From: Paenibacillus daejeonensis DSM 15491
GTDB lineage: Bacteria > Bacillota > Bacilli > Paenibacillales > Paenibacillaceae
Reading direction: 5' to 3'
Length of the DNA: 64,000 nt
NCBI RefSeq assembly: GCF_000378385.1
Contig: NZ_KB899665.1
Location: 1 to 64,000 of the forward strand
Below the pieces are notes generated by a model. That model had not been told where the DNA came from. It saw only the letters and a program-made list of their open reading frames with translations, and ran no database searches. Position 1 is the first letter of the stretch, and the number at the start of each line of letters is the position of its first letter. Below, piece after piece: positions 1 to 8,298 of this stretch. A program made the translations under genes and the position numbers.

Positions 1-60
1 GATCGATCCATAATGCCCAGCACTTGACTCAACACGTTTCGCTTCGTTATGCTAACCATA

Positions 61-116
61 GAGGTTCCTTTCCGTCTTGTCTTCCTAACATTACGGTAAA
101 GGAACCTCTCTCTTTT
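61..116 (+). terminator. Rho-independent terminator of a gene left of the window
   Basis: An inverted repeat (GAGGTTCCTTT at 61-71 against AAAGGAACCTC at 98-108), extended by CCGT/ACGG, is followed by TCTCTTTT. The T-rich side faces right, so it ends a plus-strand transcript that enters from outside the window. Confidence 0.7.
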
Positions 117-167
117 GTAAAATTTCCCTTCGGGCTAACATGTGAACTTCTTTGCAAGATTACTGCA

Positions 168-510
168 TAGATCCGCCACCCGCCCGCTGTAACACACCTT
201 TCTTCCTCTATTTGCCGATAGATCCACCACCCGTGCGCTGTAACACACCTTTCTTCCTTTATTTACTCGTAGATCCGCCATCCGAGCGATGTAGCGCACC
301 TTTCTTCCTCTATTCGCTCGTAGATCCGCCATCCGCCCGCTGTAAGACACCTTTCTTCCTCTATTTGCCGATAGATCCGCCACCCGCCCGCTGTAACACA
401 CCTTTCTTCCTCTATTTGCCGATAGATCCATCACCCGTGCGCTGTAACACACTTTTCTTCCTCTATTTGCTCATAGATCCGCCACCCGTCGGCTGTAACA
501 CAGCTGTCCC
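168..510. repeat. Tandem array, 51-bp period, 7 units
   Basis: The word CTGTAA (or a one-to-two base variant) recurs at 187, 238, 289, 340, 391, 442 and 493, exactly 51 bases apart each time. Each unit reads GATCCGCC, then a CCCGC-rich part, CTGTAACACACC, TTTCTTCCTC and TATTTGCCGATA. The period is a multiple of three, so long open frames cross the array on both strands with a 17-residue repeat; these have no ribosome binding site and I treat them as non-coding. From 510 to 700 there is only a GTGGGGG/CCCCCAC hairpin (549-567) and the IclR ribosome binding site. Confidence 0.95.
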
Positions 511-700
511 GCCACCCCCGCCATCCGCCAATCGTTTTTGTTGGTTAGGTGGGGGCAGGGCCCCCACGCGGACACGCGGTAGACCTTCCGGTCACTGGAA
601 GTTGGCTGCTGTCATGCGGCCTGCGCGTGGACGAAGCGGAGGCCGTCTGATAGAATGAGGGCAGGTAAGAAGGAATACTTGATGGAGGTAATCGCACACT

Positions 701-1468
701 ATGCCGATCATACAAGCGCTCGACCGGGCGCTGAGGATTCTGGATCTGTTCGACGAGCAGACCCGGGAGCTGAAGATAACAGAAATCAGCAGTCGGATGC
801 AGCTGCACAAGAGTACCGTCCATTCCTTGCTGCGGACGCTGCAGATGCACGGCTATATTGCTCAGGATGAGCAGAGCGGCAAGTACCGGCTCGGAATGGC
901 GCTGGTGGAGAAGGGGCAGCAGCTGCTGCGCGGGATGGATCTGCGAGAAGTCGCACGTCCGCATCTGGAAGCGCTGGCGGAGGCTAAGGGTCAGACGACC
1001 CATCTTGTCATTCTGGACGGTGCTGAAGGCGTATACATCGATAAGGTAGAAGGAACGCGGGCAGCAATCCGCTACTCGCGAATTGGTCGCCGCGTCCCTC
1101 TGCACAGCAGCGCAGTAGGCAAGGTGCTAGCCGCCTATCTGGGGACACCGCAGCTGCAGCAGTTGCTGGAGGGTTACAACTATGCGGTCCGCACCACACA
1201 TACGATCGATTCAGAGGCAGCTTTTCTGCGTGAGCTGGAGCAGGTGCGGGCTGATGGCGTCGGCTATGACCGGGAAGAGAATGAGCCTGGCGTACGTTGT
1301 GCGGCGGCCCCCATCTTCAACCATAATGGAAGAGTCGCTGCGGCGATGAGCATCTCGACGATGGTTGCACATGTGGGCGACGAGGAGTTGACTGAGCTGG
1401 TGCAGCTGCTGAAACAGGAGACCGCTGCCATTTCACGCAAGCTGGGGCACCGGGAGGAGTTTCTCTAG
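701..1468 (+). CDS. IclR family transcriptional regulator
   Basis: 255-residue DNA-binding regulator. Residues 1-65 form the IclR winged helix-turn-helix: QALDRALRILDLF, then KITEISSRMQLHKSTVHSLL, then GKYRLG at the wing. The rest is the C-terminal effector-binding domain with the family's VGKVLAAYL segment. A GGAGGT lies 12 bases upstream of the ATG. No catabolic gene adjoins it, so its target is not evident; the genes that follow are membrane proteins with their own signals. Members of this family usually repress or activate small-molecule catabolism by binding a metabolite. Family assignment is firm, ligand unknown. Confidence 0.92.
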   Translation: MPIIQALDRALRILDLFDEQTRELKITEISSRMQLHKSTVHSLLRTLQMHGYIAQDEQSGKYRLGMALVEKGQQLLRGMDLREVARPHLEALAEAKGQTTHLVILDGAEGVYIDKVEGTRAAIRYSRIGRRVPLHSSAVGKVLAAYLGTPQLQQLLEGYNYAVRTTHTIDSEAAFLRELEQVRADGVGYDREENEPGVRCAAAPIFNHNGRVAAAMSISTMVAHVGDEELTELVQLLKQETAAISRKLGHREEFL

Positions 1469-1540
1469 ACTCATTAATTTTGTATGCAACCTTGCCTTAT
1501 CTATCTCGTCCAATTCAATGAATGGGAGGAGATGGAAAGG

Positions 1541-2083
1541 ATGGGGGAGGCAAAAAGATATCGCTGGTGGTTGGTCGCGAGTGCGGTATGGCTGATGTTC
1601 TCGTGGCAACCATTCAAAGCGGAGGCGTTAAGCTGTGCGCATGCTTATGAGATAGAGGAAGCCTATACCATGTACGATGCGGTCATTATGGCCAAGGTGG
1701 ATAAGGTGAGACGCGCTTCGCTGGTTTCCTCCGATAACGAAGTTCGGCTTACGGTAGAGCGCAGCTTCAAAGGCATAGAGGAACCAGAGCTAAAGGTACG
1801 CGAGGATATGAATTGGGGCGCGACGGACGGGCCAAGCGAAGAAGGAAAGCGCTATCTATTCTTCTTGAATCGGACCGATCAGGGATGGCAAAACCCGCTC
1901 TGCGCGCCTTCGGTGGAACTCGAGGGGGCAGACGACATGCTGGCTTACCTGGCTGCTTATGAAATACCGGTGAAGGAGCAGGAAGCAACGGGCAGACCAG
2001 GCTGGTGGCTCTACGGCGGACTGGTTATGCTAGTCATGCTCATGCTGGGCGCGGCGCTGGTGATTAAACGGCGGCAGCGATAG
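1541..2083 (+). CDS. Membrane-anchored TIMP-like secreted protein, copy 1
   Basis: 180 residues. It has an N-terminal signal peptide (hydrophobic core AVWLMFSW, then ALSCAHAYEI), an extracellular beta-rich domain, and a C-terminal membrane helix (WWLYGGLVMLVMLMLGAALV) ending in KRRQR, so it should be anchored with the domain outside. The domain pattern (AxVMAKVDKV, VERSFKGIEEPEL, GKRYLFFL, CAPS) resembles the tissue-inhibitor-of-metalloproteinase/NTR-like fold seen in Bacillales surface proteins; this is a pattern judgement. GGAGGAG at 1525-1531 favours the ATG at 1541 over an earlier one at 1532. The next gene is a clear paralogue about 35 bases downstream. Confidence 0.75.
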   Translation: MGEAKRYRWWLVASAVWLMFSWQPFKAEALSCAHAYEIEEAYTMYDAVIMAKVDKVRRASLVSSDNEVRLTVERSFKGIEEPELKVREDMNWGATDGPSEEGKRYLFFLNRTDQGWQNPLCAPSVELEGADDMLAYLAAYEIPVKEQEATGRPGWWLYGGLVMLVMLMLGAALVIKRRQR

Positions 2084-2117
2084 CATGAGATACCCTGGAG
2101 AGGAGCGAGAAGCATTG

Positions 2118-2657
2118 ATGCCTAAAGGAATCTGTCGGTGGTGGATCCTCGGTATGACGGTCATGCTTGTCTTTGTTTGGCGACCTGGGGGCGCTTCTGC
2201 GCTGGATTGTGCAGTAAATAACGATATTGCTGCGGCTTACGAGGATTATGACGGCATCGTCCTGGCAAAGGTCGAGGGGAAGAAATTCTCGTTTATGCCC
2301 ACCACCGACACAAAAGTGCAATTGACCGTGGAGCGCAGCTTCAAAGGGATCCAGCAGGAGAAGTTGGACATGTGGGAGGATGGAACCTGGGGATATATAG
2401 GGATTCCTGAGACAGAAGGAAAACGTTATTTGATCTTCCTGAACAAGACGGCAGGGGGATGGGAGCACCCGCTCTGTTCTCCGACGAGAGAGGCGAGTCA
2501 TGCAGATGAGATGCTGGCCTATCTCGCGGACTATGAACTGCCCATTACGGAGAAGGGGACTGGCGGCCAGCTCAATTGGCTGTTGTATATTGGGGGCGCC
2601 CTCCTCCTCGTGCTTGTGGCAGGTGTGATCATCCGGTTAAGACGTAGGCGTCGTTAA
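2118..2657 (+). CDS. Membrane-anchored TIMP-like secreted protein, copy 2
   Basis: 179 residues with the same layout as its upstream neighbour: signal peptide (MTVMLVFVWRPGGASAL), extracellular domain with a shared VERSFKGI core, GKRYLIFLNKT and a C-terminal PLCSPT segment, then one membrane helix (LLYIGGALLLVLVAGVII) and an arginine-rich tail. The pair is a tandem duplication that has diverged considerably. GGAGAGGAG at about 2097-2105 fits the ATG at 2118 better than the ATG at 2085. The two genes are probably co-transcribed. Ligand and function are unknown; protease inhibition is only a fold-based guess. Confidence 0.75.
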   Translation: MPKGICRWWILGMTVMLVFVWRPGGASALDCAVNNDIAAAYEDYDGIVLAKVEGKKFSFMPTTDTKVQLTVERSFKGIQQEKLDMWEDGTWGYIGIPETEGKRYLIFLNKTAGGWEHPLCSPTREASHADEMLAYLADYELPITEKGTGGQLNWLLYIGGALLLVLVAGVIIRLRRRRR

Positions 2658-2694
2658 AGACGGACCATAACATAGCGATGGAGGCTGATTAGAG

Positions 2695-3795
2695 ATGAGT
2701 GAACAAGCACAGGGAGCAACTGCGGCATATGGAACGATTACGGGGCGCATGACAGCGGCAGTGATGACCAAGCCGGGCGAGATTATTCTGGAAGAGCAGG
2801 ACATCCCGCAGCCGGCTGCGGATGAAGTGCTGGTCAAAATCATGGCCGTCGGCGTGTGCGGCTCCGACGTTCATTACTACGAGCATGGCCGTATCGGACC
2901 TTACGTGGTGGAGAAACCGCTTATTCTCGGTCATGAATGTGCTGGTGTCGTCGTTGCCTGTGGTCCGGAAGCCCGGCGTTTCCAGCCTGGTGATCGGGTT
3001 GCCATCGAACCGGGTGTCACTTGTGGCCTCTGCAGCTACTGTAAGAGTGGCCGCTACAATCTTTGTCCGGATGTTCAATTCCTTGCGACCCCTCCGGTGG
3101 ATGGCGCGTTTGTCCAATATATTACGCATCGGGAAGATTTTCTCTTCGCTATCCCAGATCGTGTCACCTATGAGGAGGCGTCGATGGTAGAGCCGCTCTC
3201 TGTTGGCATCCATGCGCTGAACCGCGCGAATTTTCAACCTGGGGGCAGCGTAGCGATCATCGGAGCGGGTCCAGTTGGCTTGTTGGCCGTATCGGCGGCC
3301 AAGGCGTACGGCGCTTCACGAATTATTGTCAGTGACTTGGAGGAAAAGCGCCTGCAAGCAGCATTGGCCCTGGGCGCTACTGATGTGGTACCCGGACGTG
3401 CTGGCGACCCGGCTGGAGCCATACTGGCGTTGACCGGGGATCTTGGTGTGGATCTGGCCATCGAGACCGCAGGGCACCCGGTAGCGCTCAAGACGGCGCT
3501 TGCTGTGGTGCGCAGAGGCGGCAAGCTGTCCATTGTTGGTCTGCCGCCAGTCGATGAGGTAGGCTTGCCGATTGCTGAAATCTGTGACAAAGAGATCGAT
3601 ATATTCGGTATTTTCAGATATACCAACACCTATGAGCAGGCAATTCGGTTCCTCTCTGCCGGTGCGATCGACATGATGCCAATGGTAACAGACCATTATC
3701 CGCTGGAGCAGGCACAAGATGCACTGGAGCGCGCCCTGACCAACAAGCAAGGCAGTCTCAAGGTAATGGTATATCCCAACGGTCTGCCGGAGTAG
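2695..3795 (+). CDS. Sorbitol/xylitol-type zinc alcohol dehydrogenase
   Basis: 366-residue cytoplasmic medium-chain dehydrogenase. The catalytic zinc site is visible as VCGSDVHYYEHGRIG and GHECAG. The structural zinc site follows as CGLCSYCKSGRYNLCPD, and the Rossmann nucleotide site is AIIGAGPVGLLA. The DVHYYEHG motif is typical of polyol dehydrogenases oxidising sorbitol, xylitol or L-iditol to the 2-ketose with NAD; the exact substrate cannot be read. The protein has about 20 extra N-terminal residues before AVMTKPGEI. GGAGG at 2680-2684 sets the start. A stand-alone gene between the TIMP-like pair and an AraC regulator, which is a plausible but unproven controller. Confidence 0.88.
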   Translation: MSEQAQGATAAYGTITGRMTAAVMTKPGEIILEEQDIPQPAADEVLVKIMAVGVCGSDVHYYEHGRIGPYVVEKPLILGHECAGVVVACGPEARRFQPGDRVAIEPGVTCGLCSYCKSGRYNLCPDVQFLATPPVDGAFVQYITHREDFLFAIPDRVTYEEASMVEPLSVGIHALNRANFQPGGSVAIIGAGPVGLLAVSAAKAYGASRIIVSDLEEKRLQAALALGATDVVPGRAGDPAGAILALTGDLGVDLAIETAGHPVALKTALAVVRRGGKLSIVGLPPVDEVGLPIAEICDKEIDIFGIFRYTNTYEQAIRFLSAGAIDMMPMVTDHYPLEQAQDALERALTNKQGSLKVMVYPNGLPE

Positions 3796-3867
3796 CACAA
3801 AGCCCTGCACATCCGAGCCGGAAATCGAGAAGATCGAAATTTAGGACTCCCAATTGGTTAGTGTATA

Positions 3868-3899
3868 TGCTACAATGTGGAATATACGAACAATTGTTC
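3868..3899 (+). promoter_or_regulatory. Extended -10 promoter and palindrome for the AraC gene
   Basis: TGCTACAAT at 3868-3876 is an extended -10 element without a good -35. Twelve bases on, GAACAATTGTTC (3888-3899) is a perfect 12-base palindrome near the predicted transcription start, where a bound protein would block transcription. The regulator gene starts at 3925. Autoregulation is an inference. Confidence 0.4.
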
Positions 3900-3924
3900 T
3901 TATCTGGTTGGGAGAGGTGCCGTC

Positions 3925-4731
3925 ATGGATACCGGAAAATACGTAGAAATCGATGCTGCGATAGCCTATATTCACCAGCATCTGTATGAGCCGATTGAGC
4001 TGTCGGCGCTTGCAGACCATGTTTCCTACAGCAAGTACCATTTCGCAAGGATTTTCAAGGAACGTACTGGTCTGTCGCCACTTTATTATATCTCCGCGCT
4101 CCGGCTGCAGCGGGCCAAGGACTTGTTATTGAAGACCAATCTGACGATTAGGGATATTGGACTGGAGATCGGTCAGCAGAGTGTCGGCACCTTCTCGACA
4201 CGGTTCATTGAGCGGGTGGGCATGTCACCGGCCCGGTTCCGGCAGTCGCGCGAGGGGGCCGGCACGGCGTTGCGGTCGCTGGAGAATCTGCAGAATTGGC
4301 AAGAGCGACTGCTCTCATTTGATGCAAGCAGCAGGCTTGAAGGGACGATTCGCACCGAGACGCCTTTTACCGGTGTGATTCTGATTGGTCTGTTCCCGCG
4401 GCCAATTCCCGAGGGTCTCCCGCTGTACGGTACGTTGGTGAATACTAGAAGCTTCCTCTTCACTGGTGTGAGGCCCGGCACCTACTACCTGATGGCGACC
4501 TCCATCTCCTGGGGAACGGGCACCTTGGACATGCTGCTGCCCCAGGCGACGCTGCGGACCCGCTCCCGGACGCCAATTGTCATGCAACATGGGGTGACAC
4601 AGCACCCGCTGGAAGTCACGTTGTACCCGCCCCGCCTGGACGACCCGCCGATTCTAATCTCGCTTCCGCTCCTGATGGAACGGTTCATGCAGCGGATGAG
4701 TGGCACGCTTCGCTCGGATCAGCGCCCCTAA
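3925..4731 (+). CDS. AraC family regulator with N-terminal helix-turn-helix
   Basis: 268 residues. The AraC DNA-binding domain lies at the N terminus (about residues 5-105): IDAAIAYIHQHLYEPIELS, the first helix-turn-helix SYSKYHFARIFKERTGLSP, then DIGLEIG and GTFSTRFIERVGMSPARFR. The remaining 150 residues form a beta-rich domain (GVILIGLFPRP, GTLVNTRSFLFTGVRPGTYYL) that I do not recognise. In most family members the helix-turn-helix is C-terminal; here the order is reversed, as in some AraC/GyrI-type proteins. GGGAGAGG about nine bases upstream chooses the ATG at 3925. A possible target is the dehydrogenase gene just upstream. Confidence 0.88.
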   Translation: MDTGKYVEIDAAIAYIHQHLYEPIELSALADHVSYSKYHFARIFKERTGLSPLYYISALRLQRAKDLLLKTNLTIRDIGLEIGQQSVGTFSTRFIERVGMSPARFRQSREGAGTALRSLENLQNWQERLLSFDASSRLEGTIRTETPFTGVILIGLFPRPIPEGLPLYGTLVNTRSFLFTGVRPGTYYLMATSISWGTGTLDMLLPQATLRTRSRTPIVMQHGVTQHPLEVTLYPPRLDDPPILISLPLLMERFMQRMSGTLRSDQRP

Positions 4732-4804
4732 CGCCAGCAGCTCTATACGTCCGGTGCCTTGTTTTTAATTTTAGAATGGAACTTTCCACTTTTGGGTAAT
4801 AAAC

Positions 4805-4834
4805 GGTAACCTTTTCCCGCTGAACCGCGTCTGA
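4805..4834 (+). promoter_or_regulatory. Candidate ECF-sigma promoter
   Basis: GGTAACCTTTT (4805-4815) and CGTCTGA (4828-4834) are separated by the 16-17 bases between AAC and CGTC that Bacillus ECF sigma factors (SigW/SigX/SigM type) prefer. The next gene, a secreted protein, starts 47 bases downstream. No sigma-A-like pair is evident here. Sequence match seen; sigma identity inferred. Confidence 0.45.
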
Positions 4835-4880
4835 GGGTTGAGGAAGTTGCTACACACTACAGACAAGGAGCTGAGGATGA

Positions 4881-5753
4881 ATGAAGAAATGGATGTCCGC
4901 CTGTATGGCGGTCGCGTTTGTATTCACGTTGCTGTTGATGCCCCAGCAAGCGGATGCCTGCTCGTGTATGCCACCTTCGGGACCCGCAGAGGAGATGGAA
5001 AAGAAGGAATTTGTATTCTCCGGTACAGTGACCGAGATCGTGGAGCCTGCTGAGATACAGTCCTCCGGCGACCCGGTGGCGGTTCATTTTGACGTCGATA
5101 CGGTATGGAAGGGTGAAATCGGTGCCCAGACTGAGGTATCGACGCCTTTCAGCAGCGCGACGTGCGGCTTTTACTTCGAAGTTGGCCAAGCCTATATCGT
5201 CTATGGTTCGGTAACGGAGGAAGGCACCCAGCAAGTGGTACTCTGTTCTCGGACTGCTCCACTGGAGCAAGCAACTGAAGACCTGAGCGTGTTGGGTGAA
5301 GGCGTGAAGCCAGGTGAGGAGCCACCCGTGGAAGAACCGCCAGTCACTGAGCCTCCTGTTGTTCAGCCCCCTGTAGCGCAGCCTACCGCTGTAGCGAATG
5401 GTGGCATAAGTATTCACATCAACGGCCAGCCCCTGGCGCTCGATGTTGCACCTATGATCAGCAATGGTGTGACCTATGTGCCGGTTCGTGCGGCTGAGGC
5501 TTTCGCAGGCGTACAGATCGAGGGCTGGGATAGCCAGACCAAGTCGGTCACCATCCGTCATGAGTCCGGCCTGGTTCTCACGCTGCGTGCGGGCGGACCT
5601 ACGGTCCAAGATCAGAGCCTCGCTGCAGGTGAGCCTGTCATCGTGGACGGTCGTGTCATGGTGCCGGTCCGTTTCATCGCCGAATCGTTCGGATGGACGG
5701 TAGGATGGGATGCTGCCACTAAGACAGTCAAACTGGACAGCCCGGCCCAGTAG
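4881..5753 (+). CDS. Secreted TIMP-like plus copper-amine-oxidase-N domain protein
   Basis: 290 residues. A signal peptide (MKKWMSACMAVAFVFTLLL) ends just before CSCMPP, the start of a TIMP/NTR-like domain (FVFSGTVTEIVE, VDTVWKGEI, CGFYFEVGQAYIVYG). A proline/glutamate/valine spacer (EEPPVEEPPVTEPPVVQ) follows at about 147-170. The C terminus is a copper-amine-oxidase-N domain in two halves (NGVTYVPVRAAEAF and DGRVMVPVRFIAESFGW), a cell-surface module common in Paenibacillus. It shares the TIMP-like theme with the two genes at 1541-2657 but lacks a C-terminal membrane helix. It is followed by a strong terminator and is probably monocistronic. Function unknown; surface association is likely. 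Confidence 0.85.
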   Translation: MKKWMSACMAVAFVFTLLLMPQQADACSCMPPSGPAEEMEKKEFVFSGTVTEIVEPAEIQSSGDPVAVHFDVDTVWKGEIGAQTEVSTPFSSATCGFYFEVGQAYIVYGSVTEEGTQQVVLCSRTAPLEQATEDLSVLGEGVKPGEEPPVEEPPVTEPPVVQPPVAQPTAVANGGISIHINGQPLALDVAPMISNGVTYVPVRAAEAFAGVQIEGWDSQTKSVTIRHESGLVLTLRAGGPTVQDQSLAAGEPVIVDGRVMVPVRFIAESFGWTVGWDAATKTVKLDSPAQ

Positions 5754-5770
5754 GCGCTGATGTGCCATGA

Positions 5771-5822
5771 AAACGAAGAGCTCTTCTCCTTATTGGGGAA
5801 GGGCTCTTCGTTTCTGTTTTTT
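5771..5822 (+). terminator. Rho-independent terminator
   Basis: AAACGAAGAGCTCTTC pairs with GAAGGGCTCTTCGTTT around a short loop, followed by CTGTTTTTT. It ends the gene stopping at 5753. Confidence 0.85.
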
Positions 5823-6011
5823 GAGCGAATTGTCCTGCATGCAAGTATTCGTCCAACCCATCATATCTATAATAGAAGCAAGGAGTGCAGCTTGACTGCT
5901 CACCAACTGGGCGGGCTGCGAATACACTGGACTTAACGCCACAAAAAACGGTATGCTAGGAAAAGCTGAATGGAACGTGACAACCTGGCAGACGAAAGGG
6001 ATAGGGGACGA

Positions 6012-6812
6012 ATGGACGGGAATGTACTCATGGCTTTCGGCTTGACGCTGATGGCAGGACTGGCAACAGGTATCGGGAGTTTGATCGCTTTTTTTGCCTC
6101 GCGTACCAATACCAAATTTTTGTCTTTGTCGTTGGGATTTTCCGCAGGCGTGATGATCTATGTATCCATGATTGAAATCTTCGTCAAGGCGAAGGATGCG
6201 CTCATCTCAGCCAGAGGCGTAGAGGCGGGCAACTGGATTACGGTAGGTGCGTTTTTTGGAGGCATGCTGCTGATTGCCATGATTGACCGCTTCGTGCCGA
6301 AGCAGGGCAATCCGCATGAAATGAAGAAAGTAGAGGACGCAGACAAGACAGTAAAGGAAAAAGATCTGCTGCGAATGGGGACCTTTACCGCTTTGGCGAT
6401 TGCGATTCACAATTTCCCGGAAGGGATCGCCACCTTCACATCCGCCCTTCAGGATCCGGGCTTGGGGATTGCAATTGCTGTAGCGATTGCCATTCACAAC
6501 ATTCCGGAAGGTATTGCGGTTTCCGTACCCGTGTATTATGCAACGGGCGATAAGCGCAAGGCATTCAAGCTGTCGTTTCTCTCCGGCTTGTCCGAGCCCG
6601 TAGGCGCCATTGCCGCCTATTTCATCCTGATGCCGTTTCTGAATGACACCATGTTTGGTATCATCTTCGCGTCAGTTGCGGGCATCATGGTGTTCATCTC
6701 GCTCGATGGCTTGCTGCCTGCCGCCAAGAAATACGACGAAGGCCATCTGCCGATTTATGGCCTCATTGCAGGCATGGCTGTGATGGCGATCAGTTTGCTT
6801 TTATTTATTTGA
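6012..6812 (+). CDS. ZIP family metal transporter (ZupT-like)
   Basis: 266-residue membrane protein of the ZIP family, which imports zinc and other divalent metals. Eight membrane segments are visible. The two metal-binding helices carry AIAIHNFPEGIATF and AIAIHNIPEGIAVS, the paired HNxPEG motifs of ZupT. The loop before them is charged (MKKVEDADKTVKEKD) rather than histidine-rich. An AGGGGA lies a few bases before the ATG at 6012, giving a usual ZupT length; an earlier ATG at 5970 would add a charged stretch. A TATAAT at 5868-5873 could be its -10 element, but its -35 is poor. No Zur box was recognised. Ends at a strong terminator. Confidence 0.9.
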   Translation: MDGNVLMAFGLTLMAGLATGIGSLIAFFASRTNTKFLSLSLGFSAGVMIYVSMIEIFVKAKDALISARGVEAGNWITVGAFFGGMLLIAMIDRFVPKQGNPHEMKKVEDADKTVKEKDLLRMGTFTALAIAIHNFPEGIATFTSALQDPGLGIAIAVAIAIHNIPEGIAVSVPVYYATGDKRKAFKLSFLSGLSEPVGAIAAYFILMPFLNDTMFGIIFASVAGIMVFISLDGLLPAAKKYDEGHLPIYGLIAGMAVMAISLLLFI

Positions 6813-6831
6813 AAATTTGTGCGGACCCCTG

Positions 6832-6863
6832 CCCCCGATTCTCGATCGGGGGTTTGTGTGGTT
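6832..6863 (+). terminator. Rho-independent terminator
   Basis: CCCCCGAT (6832-6839) pairs perfectly with ATCGGGGG (6845-6852), followed by TTTGTGTGGTTT. Ends the ZIP transporter transcript. Confidence 0.75.
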
Positions 6864-6978
6864 TAGATAAAGAAAAAGTTTACAACTTGGAGATAATGTT
6901 GTGATATCGAGGATACAGATTGTGGGTAATATGAGGTATATCATTACAATACTTCATGAAAAGAAGGTGCCTACATCG

Positions 6979-7923
6979 ATGAAAAGAAAATCACGTCTCT
7001 TGCCTCACGCCAAACTATGGACCATGACCGGCTTTGCGGCACTGCTGCTTAGCAGCCAGGCTGTGCAGCCTGCAACCATTCTGGCTGCTCCGACAACTGC
7101 CCCGGCCGCAGTGTCGGCTACGTCAGCTTCGGAGCAAATCTTCAATCGTTATATGGCCATCGTCCAATCGCCTAATCAGATTGGTTCGGCCATGGCCTAT
7201 CTGCGAGCCAATATTAGCAAAGTCACGCCATACCAAGCTTCGCTCATGGTGCTGCACCTGGAGAATGCGTTGAAACGTAATCTGCCAGTTATTGAACAGA
7301 GGTTCTTCCCTGCTTCAGTTCAAGAAACGATCGGTAATGTGTATCAGCGCGGCTTCAGCTTCGCTGATGTGCGGAACCGGATTACGAATGAGAGTGTAAA
7401 ACAGCTGCTGAACCAAGCTTCGGCTCAAGGCTACAAGCTGGAAACGGCAGAGGGCATGTACTATCCCATCATCAACTACTCCATCTTCCGGGAGTTCGGA
7501 CAGTATGTGAACGAAGACATCCAGTCCTACATTCTCATTATGGCCGAGGAATCCAAGCAGGCTGCGGTCAAGGATGCGGCGCTCGTCATCGGCTATCAGC
7601 AGTTGGTCAGACGCACGCTGAACATGGAGCGGTTCGTTCAGCAGTTCCCGAATTCCAATCGAACCGCACAGGTCCGTGAACTCTTCGAGCGCTATCGGGA
7701 CTTCACATTCTACGGTACCAACAACACCCCATTGTTTGATTATGATACCAAGGAGATGCGCCCCAACGCCAAGACGGGGTATACCAATATCCTGCAGTGG
7801 GTATCAGTAGATAATAGCACCTATCTCGATAAACTGGGAGAGTTTATGGAGCTGGCAGCTGAGCATGATTATAAGGAAACGACCGAGATCCGGGATTTCA
7901 TCCGCAATTATGTAGCGAACTAA
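6979..7923 (+). CDS. Secreted protein of unknown function
   Basis: 314 residues. The start MKRKSR is followed by a signal peptide (WTMTGFAALLLSSQAVQPATILAAP). The mature part is mostly helical (AMAYLRANISKVTPYQASLMVLHLENALKRNLP; VKDAALVIGYQQLVRRTLNMERFVQQFPNS) and ends near FIRNYVAN. I recognise no named family; similar-looking secreted proteins occur in Paenibacillus. AAGGTG about ten bases upstream supports this ATG rather than the upstream one at 6901. It stands alone between two terminators. I can offer no function beyond export. Confidence 0.7.
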   Translation: MKRKSRLLPHAKLWTMTGFAALLLSSQAVQPATILAAPTTAPAAVSATSASEQIFNRYMAIVQSPNQIGSAMAYLRANISKVTPYQASLMVLHLENALKRNLPVIEQRFFPASVQETIGNVYQRGFSFADVRNRITNESVKQLLNQASAQGYKLETAEGMYYPIINYSIFREFGQYVNEDIQSYILIMAEESKQAAVKDAALVIGYQQLVRRTLNMERFVQQFPNSNRTAQVRELFERYRDFTFYGTNNTPLFDYDTKEMRPNAKTGYTNILQWVSVDNSTYLDKLGEFMELAAEHDYKETTEIRDFIRNYVAN

Positions 7924-7929
7924 TTTTAT

Positions 7930-7980
7930 GCTATGCCCCGTCCTCTTCTTGCATCCGTGCAGGGGAGGGCTTTTTTTGTT
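7930..7980 (+). terminator. Probable terminator, imperfect stem
   Basis: GCCCCGTCCTC and GGGGAGGGC can form an imperfect stem around CTTGCATCCGTGCA, followed by a T-rich run. Position just after a stop codon supports it. Confidence 0.5.
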
Positions 7981-8150
7981 TGGAAAGTATTAAGAAAAAG
8001 AGTGCAGTTGTCGATAAAGCGAGTATGGAAAATTAATCTCAGGAAGAAATTTCTTGATTTCCTTACTTATTTGCAAATATATAGCAGAAATTCGACTCAA
8101 AATTAACGGATTTTCATAATTTCCTAAATAGTAATCTAACTTAATCACTG

Positions 8151-8298
8151 TATACTAAGAAAGTGTAGTCAGACGGAAATTGCTTGAGGGGGTGAATCGC
8201 GATCGGAAAACGATGTGTGAGGATGCGAAAATCGATGACAACGTAACGTGTGGCCATGACTACGCAGTCCCAATAACACAAGCGGAGGTATGAAACTA
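8151..8298 (+). promoter_or_regulatory. Long leader before the first beta-helix gene
   Basis: The 370 bases from 7980 to 8298 contain no gene. The first half is AT-rich and includes a TATACT (8151-8156) that could be a -10 element, with no good -35. The second half is more GC-rich and stem-forming: ATCGCGATCGG/ACGAT near 8198-8216, GACTACGCAGTC near 8256-8267, and GTGT (8215 onward) that could close on ACAC at 8277. I do not recognise a riboswitch class. Confidence 0.3.

Noticed and set aside
135-658. Open frames of 105 and 168 residues on both strands across the first array
   Set aside because: They follow from a 51-base period without stops; the repeated 17-residue peptide differs by strand and there is no ribosome binding site.
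545-1105. 186-residue minus-strand ORF over the IclR gene
   Set aside because: Antisense to a well-supported regulator; no motif.
5868-5998. Promoter pair TTGACT and TACACT before the ZIP gene
   Set aside because: Spacing is 25 bases, outside the sigma-A range.
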